DNA of 64,000 bases, taken from contig CAIJMU010000155.1 of assembly GCA_903821875.1 (NCBI GenBank), positions 1-64,000 of the forward strand, in the 5' to 3' direction. Below are positions 43,455-52,212 of this stretch, piece after piece. The first letter of the stretch is position 1. Each line of letters begins with the position of its first letter. Position numbers and translations under genes: made by a program. Under the pieces are notes generated by a model that did no database searches, was not told the DNA's origin, and saw only the letters and a program-made list of their open reading frames with translations. The DNA is from an uncultured Spirochaetota bacterium (GTDB lineage: Bacteria > Spirochaetota > Spirochaetia > Treponematales > Rectinemataceae).

Positions 43455-44243
43455 ATGCTTCCCTCAGCTGGCCGCCTCTGGCTCATCCCGAATCTGATAG
43501 CTCCCGGCTCCCCCGAGACAGCCCTCCCCCCCGCCACCCTGGACCGGGTGAGGACCCTCCGGCGCTTTGTCGTCGAAGGAGAGCGCGCCGGGTGGCGCTT
43601 TCTGTCAGCCATCCTCGAGCGTCCCGCCCTTGAGCTCGTGGAGTTCTCGGTCCTCGACGAACATACGGCTATGGAGGAGATCGAGCGCCTCCTGGCACCT
43701 GCCCTCGCGGGCGAGGACCTCGGCCTCATTTCCGAGGCGGGAATGCCCTGCATCGCCGATCCCGGTGCTCCCCTCGTCGCCCTCGCCCATGAACGAGGCA
43801 TACGAGTGATCCCCCTCGTCGGACCCTCCTCGATCTTTCTCGCCCTGGCTGCCTCGGGCCTGGACGGCCAGCACTTTTCCTTCCTCGGCTACCTTCCCTC
43901 CGACAGGGAGGGTCGAAGGGTTGCCCTGCGCGCCATCGACCGGGGCATCGCAGAGGATGGTGCAACCCGGATCTTCATCGAAGCCCCCTACCGGAACGAT
44001 CACCTCCTTGAAGATTGCCTGGCCTGCCTTTCCCCCCAGACCCGACTCTGCGTCGCCAAAAACATAGGGGCGCCTGACGAATCCATTCTGCAGGGAAGGG
44101 TTTCCGCCCTTCGCCAGACCCCTGCCCCGATCGGAAAATCACCGACCATCTTCCTGGCTGGCATGGTCCCGGGCCTCGTACTTGACCGACCCCCTCCCCC
44201 TCGCAATAGTCAATTGAAGCGGATTCACGAAGGCAGGAAATGA
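43455..44243 (+). CDS. SAM-dependent methyltransferase, RsmI-like (tetrapyrrole methylase fold)
   Basis: The 262-aa protein from ATG 43455 has GLISEAGMPCIADPGAPLVALAHE, VIPLVGPSSIFLALAASGLDGQHFSFLGYLP and FIEAPYRNDHLLED, which are RsmI family motifs. The first 60 residues differ from standard RsmI (LWLIPNLIAPGSPETALPP), as in the short variant group. It may 2'-O-methylate 16S C1402 or a related target. It follows the hydroxylase genes by only 4 bp but is functionally unrelated. Confidence 0.82.
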   Translation: MLPSAGRLWLIPNLIAPGSPETALPPATLDRVRTLRRFVVEGERAGWRFLSAILERPALELVEFSVLDEHTAMEEIERLLAPALAGEDLGLISEAGMPCIADPGAPLVALAHERGIRVIPLVGPSSIFLALAASGLDGQHFSFLGYLPSDREGRRVALRAIDRGIAEDGATRIFIEAPYRNDHLLEDCLACLSPQTRLCVAKNIGAPDESILQGRVSALRQTPAPIGKSPTIFLAGMVPGLVLDRPPPPRNSQLKRIHEGRK

Positions 44244-45007
44244 ACTACATCGAGGCATACCCCGACGCGACAGTCCAGTTTTCTCCCTTTGCCTTCTCGA
44301 ATACAGGTGTCATAAAGTCCCAGACAGTCCTCAAGCTCGACACCTATAGCCTCGTCACAGTCCCGTGGCAGTTCTCGATGACGAAGGCCATCCTCCTCGG
44401 TTCCTTCTCGTTGGATGAAATCAGCTTCTTCCAGCGCTTCAGGGCTTCCGTAGCCAGCCTTTCACTGGGAGTCCAGCGCCCCGACGAGCGTCAGCCCATC
44501 AAGGTCTTTGCCCGCTGCACCGTCAGCGCCATCGGCCCGATGAAGGACAAGAAGGGCATAGCCCTGATAGTCCTCGAGTGGAAGCCGATGCCCCCCGATC
44601 TCGCGGAGATCCTGGGCCGCTACCTCGACCTCGTCGAGCGCCTCAAGGTCGAGGTCGGCGACTACAAGGACAAGTTCATCCAGATCAGCCCGACCACGGC
44701 CAAGCGCCTCGGTTATAACAACTATGCGGTTCTCCGCAAGGGTGGGGAGCAGGCGAAGATAGCCCTCTTTTCGCTCGCTTCCAACCGCCTCGATTTCCTC
44801 GAATCCATGAACTCGCCCGACCGCCTTGTCGGCGAGCAGGTCGTCATCGACCTCTTCTTCCTGAAATACCGCTTCTCCGTGTCGGGAACCATCGACTCCG
44901 CGACCAGGCTCCCCACCGGCGTCCAACGCAGCAAGCTTGTCATCGGATTCTCCGCCGAGCTCATGCACATCCTCGAGGAATACTTCAACCAGCACGGAAT
45001 GTCCTAG
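44240..45007 (+). CDS. Conserved-looking protein of unknown function
   Basis: A 255-aa soluble protein with ATGA overlap to the methyltransferase gene. I do not recognise it. It appears to be two similar beta-rich domains (1-115 and 145-255). The second ends with FSVSGTIDSATRLPTGVQRSKLVIGFSAELMHILEEYF. The general look recalls spirochaetal PilZ-like proteins, but the RxxxR and D/NxSxxG c-di-GMP motifs are not visible. Codon use matches its neighbours, so it is a resident gene. Confidence 0.65.
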   Translation: MNYIEAYPDATVQFSPFAFSNTGVIKSQTVLKLDTYSLVTVPWQFSMTKAILLGSFSLDEISFFQRFRASVASLSLGVQRPDERQPIKVFARCTVSAIGPMKDKKGIALIVLEWKPMPPDLAEILGRYLDLVERLKVEVGDYKDKFIQISPTTAKRLGYNNYAVLRKGGEQAKIALFSLASNRLDFLESMNSPDRLVGEQVVIDLFFLKYRFSVSGTIDSATRLPTGVQRSKLVIGFSAELMHILEEYFNQHGMS

Positions 45008-45009
45008 GA

Positions 45010-46383
45010 ATGGCCATCCTCCCTGTCTTGTCGCCCCTAGCCCTGTCCCGCGAGCTCCTCGAATTTGCACGGGTCTTCAAGGATGCCGGGCATTCCCTCT
45101 ATTTCGTCGGAGGGGCGATCCGGGACTCCCTCCTCGGACGCAGGGCCAGCGACTTCGATGCCGCCACCGACGCAGGGCCAGAAGCTGTTGTCGCACTTTT
45201 CAGGCGGGTCATACCGACAGGCATCAAGCACGGCACGGTGACCGTCCTGTGGAGGGGCCAGGAGATCGAGACCACCACCTTCCGCAGCGAAGCCGGCTAC
45301 AGCGATGGCCGCCATCCAGACCAGGTGCGCTTCGGTGTCAGCATCGAGGAGGACCTCGCGCGGCGGGATTTTACCATCAACGCCATGGCTTACGAGCCCT
45401 TCGAACGGAGGATCGTCGATCCCCACGGCGGAGCAGCCGACCTCCGTGCGTGCCTGATCCGCGCCGTCGGCACGGCCTCCGAGCGCTTCGACGAGGACGG
45501 GCTCCGCATCCTCCGCGCCGCACGCTTTGCAAGCCAGCTCGGCTTCCAGATAGAAGCGGCTACACTCTCTGCCATGGCCTTGCGGGGCGCAGCTGTCGAA
45601 TCTCTTTCCCCCGAACGCGTCCGCGACGAACTGTCAAAGACCCTCATGTCCCCGAATCCCTCACGCGGCCTCCGCATCCTCGAAGATACGGGCATCCTTG
45701 TCCGGATCCTTCCCGAACTCGCCGAGGGTCGCGGGGTGGAACAGAAGGGCAGCCATGTCTTCGACGTGCTCGACCACTCCCTCGTAGCCCTCGACGCAGC
45801 GCAGGGCGGCCTCGAGCTCCGCCTCGCAGCCCTCTTCCATGACGTAGGCAAGAGCCGCGCCAAGGCCATCGGAGCCGACGGCGTGCCCACCTTCCACCGC
45901 CACGAGGAAATCTCTGCCACCATGACCGAAGGGGCGCTCAGGCGGCTCCGCTATCCCAACGCCACCATCGACTCGGTCGTCCACCTCGTCGCCCAGCATA
46001 TGTTCAATTATAACGATTCCTGGTCGGACGGGGCAGTGCGCCGCTTTGTCGCCCGCGTCGGCAGGGAAAGCCTCGAAGGGCTCTACGCCCTGCGCCGCGC
46101 CGACGCCACGGGCATGACCGGCTTCGGGACCGACGGGAGGAGCCTCGGAGCCCTCCGTGCGCGGGTCGAGGAGGTCCTGGCAGCCGACTCGACCCTCGGA
46201 CTGAAGGACCTGGCCATAGGCGGGAAGGAACTCGCGGACATCGGCGTGCCCCGCGGCCCCGTGATGGGCCGCATGCTGGCCGAACTCCTCGAAGCCGTCC
46301 TCGACGACCCGGCCCTCAACACGCCTGGACGCCTCATTGAAATTGCAGGCCTCATGAAGGGCAAGCACGGGCTCGGGCCCTGA
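45010..46383 (+). CDS. cca: CCA tRNA nucleotidyltransferase with HD domain
   Basis: It adds or repairs CCA on tRNA 3' ends, consistent with the tRNA-Gln gene here lacking an encoded CCA. The 457-aa protein has the class II nucleotidyltransferase head YFVGGAIRDSLLGRRASDFDAAT, then EDLARRDFTINAMAY and ERFDEDGLRILRAARFASQLGF, and an HD domain (LAALFHDVGKSRAK). It may start slightly downstream: the ribosome site is weak. It begins 2 bp after the preceding stop. Confidence 0.93.
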   Translation: MAILPVLSPLALSRELLEFARVFKDAGHSLYFVGGAIRDSLLGRRASDFDAATDAGPEAVVALFRRVIPTGIKHGTVTVLWRGQEIETTTFRSEAGYSDGRHPDQVRFGVSIEEDLARRDFTINAMAYEPFERRIVDPHGGAADLRACLIRAVGTASERFDEDGLRILRAARFASQLGFQIEAATLSAMALRGAAVESLSPERVRDELSKTLMSPNPSRGLRILEDTGILVRILPELAEGRGVEQKGSHVFDVLDHSLVALDAAQGGLELRLAALFHDVGKSRAKAIGADGVPTFHRHEEISATMTEGALRRLRYPNATIDSVVHLVAQHMFNYNDSWSDGAVRRFVARVGRESLEGLYALRRADATGMTGFGTDGRSLGALRARVEEVLAADSTLGLKDLAIGGKELADIGVPRGPVMGRMLAELLEAVLDDPALNTPGRLIEIAGLMKGKHGLGP

Positions 46384-46395
46384 AAGGCCAGAGGC

Positions 46396-47520
46396 CTAGG
46401 CCACGGCAGAAGGCCGTAAAGGAAGCGCAAAATGAAAGCTGCTTCCCCTTCCCTCCTCGCTTTCCACCCAGAGCCTGCCGCCGTGCCTTTCGACAAAATC
46501 CTTGCAGATGATCAGGCCCAGGCCGCTGCTCGGCTCGCCCTCAGTCCCCTTGCGGTTGTTGTGGGCATCGATCCGGAACAGACCGACAAGCATCGCGCTG
46601 TCCATCCCTATTCCCGTATCGCTGATTGAAAGCCTAACTGAATCTTCGCCTGATTGGGTAGCCGCGATGGTGACTTCCCCGCCCTTCCTGGTGAATTTCA
46701 CCGCATTGGTTACAAGGTTCCGGAGGATGGACTCGAGCATGTATTCGTCGGCTACTACCTCCAGGCCTTTGGGGATTTCAAGCCGTATCTGTACTCCCTT
46801 CGCAGTGGCCGAATCAGTAACATGTCCGATACTCTTTTCGACCAGACCCATCAGAGGCAATTGCAGGGCTTCGAAATTCGTCAAGCCCCTCTGCAATCGC
46901 GCCCACTCAAGGAGGTTTTCGAGCAGGCGGTAAAGGTTGGATGCAGAATCGTTCAGACCCTTCGCGAAGGTGATGACCTCTTCCTGCGACAAGTGCGGCA
47001 ATTCTTCGAACATCAACTGGGTTGCTCCGAAGAATCCTGCAAAGGGAGTCCGGAGGTCGTGGGCGATGATGGAAAAAAACTTGTCCTTCGTGGCATTCAG
47101 CTCAAGGAGTTCCTGACTCTGCCGGTGGATCTGCAGGTGGGTGCGGATCCTCGCCTTTACCTCCTCGGCGATGAAGGGTTTGTTGATGTAGTCGACCCCG
47201 CCCAGGGCCAGGGCTGTGACGATGTCGTTGGTGCGGTCCAAGGCGCTGATGAATATGACCGGTATATCCTTCAGTCCCGGGTCGGCCTTCAGGCGCCGGC
47301 AGACCTCGTAGCCGTCCATGCCCGGCATCATTACGTCAAGAAGGATGAGGTCCGGCTTTTCCCGGGCCGCCACCTGCAGCGCCAGTTCGCCAGAGGGAAC
47401 CTGACGGACCTTGTAGCCCTCCGTTTTCAGTATTTCCCCGAGCAGTTTGAGATTGGCTGCCACGTCATCCACGACGAGGATGTTCGGAACGCCCGGGCCT
47501 GGTTCCATTCCCTTATCCAT
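46396..47520 (-). CDS. Response regulator-histidine kinase fusion (REC-HisKA-HATPase)
   Basis: The 374-aa soluble protein starts at ATG 47520 with AAGGAG seven bases upstream. REC domain first (NILVVDDVAANLKLLGEIL, phosphoacceptor Asp in LILLDVMMPGMDGYE, Lys in DYINKPF), then HisKA (FFSIIAHDLRTPFAGFFGA) and HATPase (ILRNLVTNAVKFTRKGG, SDTGIGM, SGLGLIICKDFVERHGG). It is the second gene after a large hybrid kinase and overlaps it by 8 bp, so the two form one phosphorelay. The input signal is unknown. Confidence 0.92.
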   Translation of the reverse strand: MDKGMEPGPGVPNILVVDDVAANLKLLGEILKTEGYKVRQVPSGELALQVAAREKPDLILLDVMMPGMDGYEVCRRLKADPGLKDIPVIFISALDRTNDIVTALALGGVDYINKPFIAEEVKARIRTHLQIHRQSQELLELNATKDKFFSIIAHDLRTPFAGFFGATQLMFEELPHLSQEEVITFAKGLNDSASNLYRLLENLLEWARLQRGLTNFEALQLPLMGLVEKSIGHVTDSATAKGVQIRLEIPKGLEVVADEYMLESILRNLVTNAVKFTRKGGEVTIAATQSGEDSVRLSISDTGIGMDSAMLVGLFRIDAHNNRKGTEGEPSSGLGLIICKDFVERHGGRLWVESEEGRGSSFHFALPLRPSAVA

Positions 47521-50350
47521 TGGCAAGCTCCTTCGGGTTCAGGGCCTCCTGGAGGCCGTCAAAGTCATACTTGTCAGCAAGGAGGGCGAGGCGCCGTGCA
47601 AGTACCGGATTGTCGGCATCGATACTGCCGATAAGCTCGGACAGCAGGCTGAAATCGGCTACGCCCAGGGCCTGGCGCATCTCGGAAAGCAGCTCGTCAG
47701 GGAGTCCTGCCAGGTCTTCCTCTGGCGTCCGGCCACTATCCAGGTCCTGACCAGGAGCTGCCGTCAGACCCTCTTCCTCATAATTGTATTCAATTCCCAA
47801 TGCGTCCCCGATGACCGCGAACAGCTCTGCCTCGTGGAAGGGCTTCCGGATATAGCCCTGGACCAGGCTGGCGATCTCGTTTTTCCGCTCCTCGTCGAAG
47901 GAACTTGCGGTCAGCACGACAATCGGCGTCTCCTTGCCCTTGTCGGTCGACTTGATGCGGCGCGTCGCCTCGTAGCCATTCATCACGGGCATGCACATAT
48001 CCATGAGGATCAGCTGGGGTTCCCATTCGGCGAAGAGGGCGAGGGCCTCTTTGCCGTCGACAGCTTCCTTCGTCTGGAACCCGGCATAGGCCAGGAATTT
48101 CGCGACCACCTGCCGGTTTTCCTGTCTGTCATCGACAATCAATATCCTGTAGATCTCCCGCCTGTCCTTAATCCCTACAACCATTTTTTTATTAATTGCA
48201 TTGATCGCCAGGTCCTCCCCATCGCCAATCCCGACATGGAAGCTGAATACCGAACCCTTCCCTGCCTCGCTGGTGACGCTGATATCTCCACCCATCAATA
48301 GGGCCAGCTCACGACAGAGCACCAGACCCAGACCGGTGCCGCCACCCGTCGCAATTCCAACGCTCGTCTGCGTGAAAGGCCTGAAAAGGCTGCCCATTTC
48401 GCTTTCGGAAATGCCAGCGCCAGTATCCTGAATATCAACTGCGAGGCTCTTTTTTGCCTCGCTGCTGTCGCGAAGGCCGATACGGATACTGATGCCGCCT
48501 TCGTGGGTGAATTTCACCGCGTTCTCGATGAGGTTGTAGAAAATGCGCCGCAGCTTGCCGTCGTCGACTACTGCCAGGCGGGGAACCTCCGGAGCGACAT
48601 CGAAGGTGAAGCTGAGGTGCTGCGCCTGCGCCCGTTTCCTGTAGATCACATGGATGTCATTCAAGAGGATATGGAGGTCGACTGTTGAGGGGTTCAGTGT
48701 TATCCGTCCCGCCTCGATCTTCGACAATTCCAGGATGTTGTTGATGAGCGAGAGCAGTTGCTCGCCGGCAAGATTGATCGCAGTTATGTTTTCCTGCTGT
48801 GCAGCTGAGACCGTAGCATCACGCTTCATCAGCTGGGAAAATCCGATGATCGCGTTGAGCGGCGTCCGAATCTCATGGGACATGTTCGCCAGGAAAACGC
48901 TTTTTGCCTTGTTGGCCGATTCAGCCTGCAACTTCAGGCTGATGGCGTTGTCAGTTGCGGTCTCGAGGCTGGCATTGGTATCTCGTAGGGCTATTTCCGC
49001 CTTCTTGCGCTCGGAAATGTCGCGGTAATTGAGGAGGACACCATGGATATGCGAATCGCCCAGGAGATTCGCCGCTGTTAGCTCGATGGGTTTATAGCTG
49101 CCATCCTTGCATTCATACCTGAATTCCAGAGTCACGACTGACGTGTCTTTCCCGAGCACGTCGAAGAAGGCCTTCTGGACAGCCGGGATGTCATCAGGAT
49201 GCACGGTCGAAAAACCGCTGGTACCGATGCGATCTTCCGGCAGCCAGCCGAACCATTTTTCAATGTTCGGGCTCTTGTAGGTCATGATTCCGTCTGCGCC
49301 CATGATACCGATTACGTCTGATATGTTGGCGATCATGGAAGCGTGCCGGGCATGGCTCCGCTGCAGCTCGTCCTTGATTTTCTTCTGTTCGGTCACATCA
49401 TGCAAGGAAACCATGATGCTCCGGGCCCCATCGTAATCAATTGCTATGCCTTGAACTTCTGCGTCAATAATCGTCCCATCGAGCTTGTAATACCTCATTT
49501 CAATCAGCGGCGCGTTAATGCCTGCTTCTATCCCGTTTCGTATTCGGTCAAGAGCGATTCGGTGACCATCCGGATGAAGCCGGTCAAGGATGTTGGTTCC
49601 TATCAGGTCCTGTGCGGTTCCCGCACCAAACATCATTGCAGCAGAGGAGTTGCAATATTCTATTTTCAGGTCCTTGTGGACGATAACCGCATTGGGTGAC
49701 CATTCAATCAAGGCCTGGTAACGTTGCTCGCTTAGCAGCAAGGCTTTCTGAGCCAGTTGCTGTTCGGCCAATGCATTTTTAGCCCGCTGGAATGCCTCAC
49801 GCGATATGCGTAGTCCATGAGCGGTCATGAAGCCGCAAAGCCCAATAATTGCTGTATATGTGACCCAGTTTCTAAATGCCGGTGAGATGACTGGACTCAA
49901 TAGCAACCCGGCATTTTCGGCGGCTATGAGGCCCGCTATCGCTAGTGAACTTAGCGCAGAAAACAGGAGGATACCCGGCAATTCGAAACACAATCCGGCC
50001 ATGATTACAACTACTACGAACAACATTGCAACTGGGGTTTGCACGGCACCATTCAAGGCAACGACAGCTATGACAGTTGAATAACTAATAACCAGTAGCG
50101 CAGCGCTTGCCGATCGAATCCTTCCTCGACGTATCCAGTAGAGTAATAATATGCTACTAAATACGAGAATATAGCATATTCCCTGAATTGCGGTCGCGGA
50201 TCTACCGTTTACTATGTTCCCAAGGATGCCTAGGATAGCAAGGATTATAACTGAGAATATCGAAACATTGAGCAGGCTGGCGATGCGGGTCCTGGCTTCA
50301 TCGTCAGGGAAGACCGGCGGGGCGAGCAGGCGCTTGACGAAGTGCAGCAT
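47513..50350 (-). CDS. Membrane hybrid sensor histidine kinase (6 TM-PAS-PAS-HisKA-HATPase-REC)
   Basis: 945 aa from ATG 50350, chosen for AAGGAG eight bases upstream. About six membrane helices (residues 25-175), then PAS (RYQALIEWSPNAVIVHKD), PAS (MIANISDVIGIMGADGIM), HisKA (FLANMSHEIRTPLNAIIGFSQ), HATPase (YNLIENAVKFTHEGG, GTGLGLVLCRELALLMGG) and REC (LIVDDRQENRQVV, LILMDMCMPVMNGYE). A 70-residue C-terminal tail follows. The N-terminal half (48.9-50.35 kb) is visibly more A+T-rich than the rest of the window, which suggests recent acquisition or exchange of the sensor part. It is coupled to the REC-kinase gene downstream. Confidence 0.92.
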   Translation of the reverse strand: MLHFVKRLLAPPVFPDDEARTRIASLLNVSIFSVIILAILGILGNIVNGRSATAIQGICYILVFSSILLLYWIRRGRIRSASAALLVISYSTVIAVVALNGAVQTPVAMLFVVVVIMAGLCFELPGILLFSALSSLAIAGLIAAENAGLLLSPVISPAFRNWVTYTAIIGLCGFMTAHGLRISREAFQRAKNALAEQQLAQKALLLSEQRYQALIEWSPNAVIVHKDLKIEYCNSSAAMMFGAGTAQDLIGTNILDRLHPDGHRIALDRIRNGIEAGINAPLIEMRYYKLDGTIIDAEVQGIAIDYDGARSIMVSLHDVTEQKKIKDELQRSHARHASMIANISDVIGIMGADGIMTYKSPNIEKWFGWLPEDRIGTSGFSTVHPDDIPAVQKAFFDVLGKDTSVVTLEFRYECKDGSYKPIELTAANLLGDSHIHGVLLNYRDISERKKAEIALRDTNASLETATDNAISLKLQAESANKAKSVFLANMSHEIRTPLNAIIGFSQLMKRDATVSAAQQENITAINLAGEQLLSLINNILELSKIEAGRITLNPSTVDLHILLNDIHVIYRKRAQAQHLSFTFDVAPEVPRLAVVDDGKLRRIFYNLIENAVKFTHEGGISIRIGLRDSSEAKKSLAVDIQDTGAGISESEMGSLFRPFTQTSVGIATGGGTGLGLVLCRELALLMGGDISVTSEAGKGSVFSFHVGIGDGEDLAINAINKKMVVGIKDRREIYRILIVDDRQENRQVVAKFLAYAGFQTKEAVDGKEALALFAEWEPQLILMDMCMPVMNGYEATRRIKSTDKGKETPIVVLTASSFDEERKNEIASLVQGYIRKPFHEAELFAVIGDALGIEYNYEEEGLTAAPGQDLDSGRTPEEDLAGLPDELLSEMRQALGVADFSLLSELIGSIDADNPVLARRLALLADKYDFDGLQEALNPKELANG

Positions 50351-50468
50351 ATTGACCGTCTCCTTGTGCATGGCGGCATCGAAGAGCTTTGGTATCGTTA
50401 TGCGCAATATGTGCAACAGTATAGATCATTGCCTGCATCCATTCAATGCCGGAAAGCCCCGTATAAAA

Positions 50469-51259
50469 CTACCGGGAATCTGGTAGCGGAGTGCCTGGAG
50501 CCATGCTCCCTTTCATCGATTCGGAAACCATCGAGGCTTGGGCTGCATGCAATTCCTCCTCGTGGAGGAGGAAGGCGCCGACGATGCTTCCATCGAAGTG
50601 CTGCCCAGCTCCCTTTTGCACCAGGACCCTGACCTCGTCACGGGTAAAGGCAGGACGGTAGACCCGGTCCGAAGATACGGCGTCAAAAAAGTCAGCGACG
50701 GCGACGATGCGCGCAGATAGGGGGATGGCGGTACCCGCCAGGCCCTGGGGATAGCCCCAGCCATCCCACTTTTCGTGATGGCTGCGGGCGACCTCGATTC
50801 CCATTTCAAGGAAGAAATTGTTGCTGTGCTGACGGCTCACCACTTCCAGGGTCTCGGCGCCGATCTGGGCATGGGTCTTCATGATCACGAACTCCTCGCT
50901 GCTTAGTTTCCCGGGCTTGAGGAGCACCGCATCGGGAATGGCGACCTTGCCGACATCGTGCAAGGCAGCGGCCTGGTAGATGTCCTGACGAAGCGCTCCG
51001 CGCCCGAGGCGGCTGCCTCGAGCAGACCGGAGACCTGGCTCGACAGCCGGGCGAACTGGAAATACAGAGCTTCGAGGAGGCCGCTCAGACTGCCGAAACG
51101 GGCGATGATTTCACTTTCCGCGATGCCTGCCTGAGCGGCGATGGCACTGAGCGTCATCGGCCTTGGAGTCCCATGCCGAATGGCATCGATCGAAGCCCGA
51201 AGAATGGTCTCCCTTGCGCGGAAATGCGGCAGGGCAAGATCGCTGGTTCCGTAATTCAT
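50469..51259 (-). pseudogene. TetR-like/HD-GYP gene broken by a frameshift near 50985
   Basis: The upstream frame starts at ATG 51259 with a TetR-type helix-turn-helix (TPRPMTLSAIAAQAGIAESEIIARFGSLSGLLEALYF). It loses sense after EAAASGAERFV. The shifted frame carries an HD-GYP domain: DIYQAAALHDVGKVAIPD, MKTHAQIGAETLEVV, ARSHHEKWDGWGYPQGL, ARIVAVADFFDAVSSDRVYR. All metal ligands are present. A one-base change near 50985 would join them as one HTH-HD-GYP protein of about 260 aa. HD-GYP enzymes degrade c-di-GMP. Alternatives are two separate genes, with the HD-GYP part starting at TTG 50963, or a sequencing error. Confidence 0.68.
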
Positions 51260-51366
51260 TCTGTCTTCCTTGCGTCTTTCAGGGCCGGTTTCGCCCTTGA
51301 ATCGGTAAGGGGCTTCAGGCGCTCACCCGTTCCGCCGGCCATGACCAGGGTCACAACACCATTCAT
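51256..51366 (-). pseudogene. 36-codon relic of a GlgC-like nucleotidyltransferase
   Basis: ATG 51366 begins MNGVVTLVMAGGTGERLKPL, continues TDSRAKPAL, then KDARKTE and stop. GGTGERLKPLTDSRAKPAL is the pyrophosphorylase signature at the N-terminus of glucose-1-phosphate adenylyltransferase and related NTP transferases. The remaining ~350 residues are gone. The TGA overlaps the ATG of the TetR-like frame (ATGA). Either a deletion fused the start of glgC to the next gene, or the mini-ORF now serves as a translated leader. Confidence 0.65.
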
Positions 51367-51513
51367 GCGGGACTCATGCAAGGGACTCGGACTTGAGTGT
51401 CTTTTTTTCAAGAAGATTCACCAATTCGCTGCTGATTTCGCCGAGAACTGCCATCTGGCTATCGAGAAAGTGGCGATCCCTGCAAGTATCGTGAAACCTA
51501 TTAATTGCAACAA

Positions 51514-51552
51514 TACCGGGAAAGGGGTAGGGCGGTACCGGGAAAGGGGTAG
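51514..51552. repeat. Tandem 17-bp direct repeat
   Basis: TACCGGGAAAGGGGTAG occurs twice, at 51514-51530 and 51536-51552, with a 22-bp period. It lies between the NarL-type regulator gene and the glgC relic. It could be a regulator-binding site or replication slippage. Confidence 0.6.
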
Positions 51553-51567
51553 CGCGCCGCCTCGCCG

Positions 51568-52212
51568 TCAGGCCGAGATCAGCCCCTTCCTGATGGCGTA
51601 GCGCGTCAGATCCACAGCCGTATGAATGCCCAGCTTGCGCATGATGTTGCGCCGGTGGACCTCCACTGTTCCGACCGCGATGTTGAGTCTGGCGGAGATC
51701 AGCGTCGAAGCCAGGCCTTGGGCCAGGAGTTTGAGAACCTCGAGCTCGCGTCGGCCAAGGATGCTGCTGGGGCTAAGTTCAGCCTTCCCCTCATCGCCTT
51801 GCCTTCGTACGAGGGCCTGCATGGCTTCGACACAGAGGAAATTCCGTCCGCCCGCCACCATCTGGATGGCTGTCAGCAGATCCTTGGTGCTCGCGGTCTT
51901 CACCAGGTAGCCCTGGGCCCCGGCCTTGAGCATCGCTTCCACAAAAAGGCGATCGGTGTGGGCAGTCAGAGCTATTATCTTAAGGTCGGGGAAAGACTGT
52001 CTGAGCTTCCGGGCAAGGTCGATTCCGTTGATATCCGGCAGGCTGATGTCCAGCAAAATGAGGTCGGGCTTCAATCGAGCGACTTCCCTGAGTGTTTCCT
52101 CGCCACAGCCTGCCTCGCCGACGATCTCGACCTGCCCGCTCTCCGAAAGGGATAGGCGCAACGACTCCCTGAACATCCTATGGTCGTCGGCAATCAGGAT
52201 GCGGATACTCAT
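51568..52212 (-). CDS. NarL/FixJ-family response regulator
   Basis: The 214-aa protein has a REC domain (RILIADDHRMFRESL, Asp in LILLDISLPDINGID, Lys in GYLVKTAS) and a LuxR-type HTH (LGRRELEVLKLLAQGLASTLISARLNIAVGTVEVHRRNIMRKL). It controls transcription when phosphorylated by the kinase encoded just upstream, whose stop it overlaps by 4 bp. The targets are unknown; the direct repeats beyond its 3' end may or may not be related. Confidence 0.93.
   Translation of the reverse strand: MSIRILIADDHRMFRESLRLSLSESGQVEIVGEAGCGEETLREVARLKPDLILLDISLPDINGIDLARKLRQSFPDLKIIALTAHTDRLFVEAMLKAGAQGYLVKTASTKDLLTAIQMVAGGRNFLCVEAMQALVRRQGDEGKAELSPSSILGRRELEVLKLLAQGLASTLISARLNIAVGTVEVHRRNIMRKLGIHTAVDLTRYAIRKGLISA

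Noticed and set aside
51173-51601. 142-aa plus-strand ORF
   Set aside because: Antisense to the TetR-like frame and the glgC relic; random composition.
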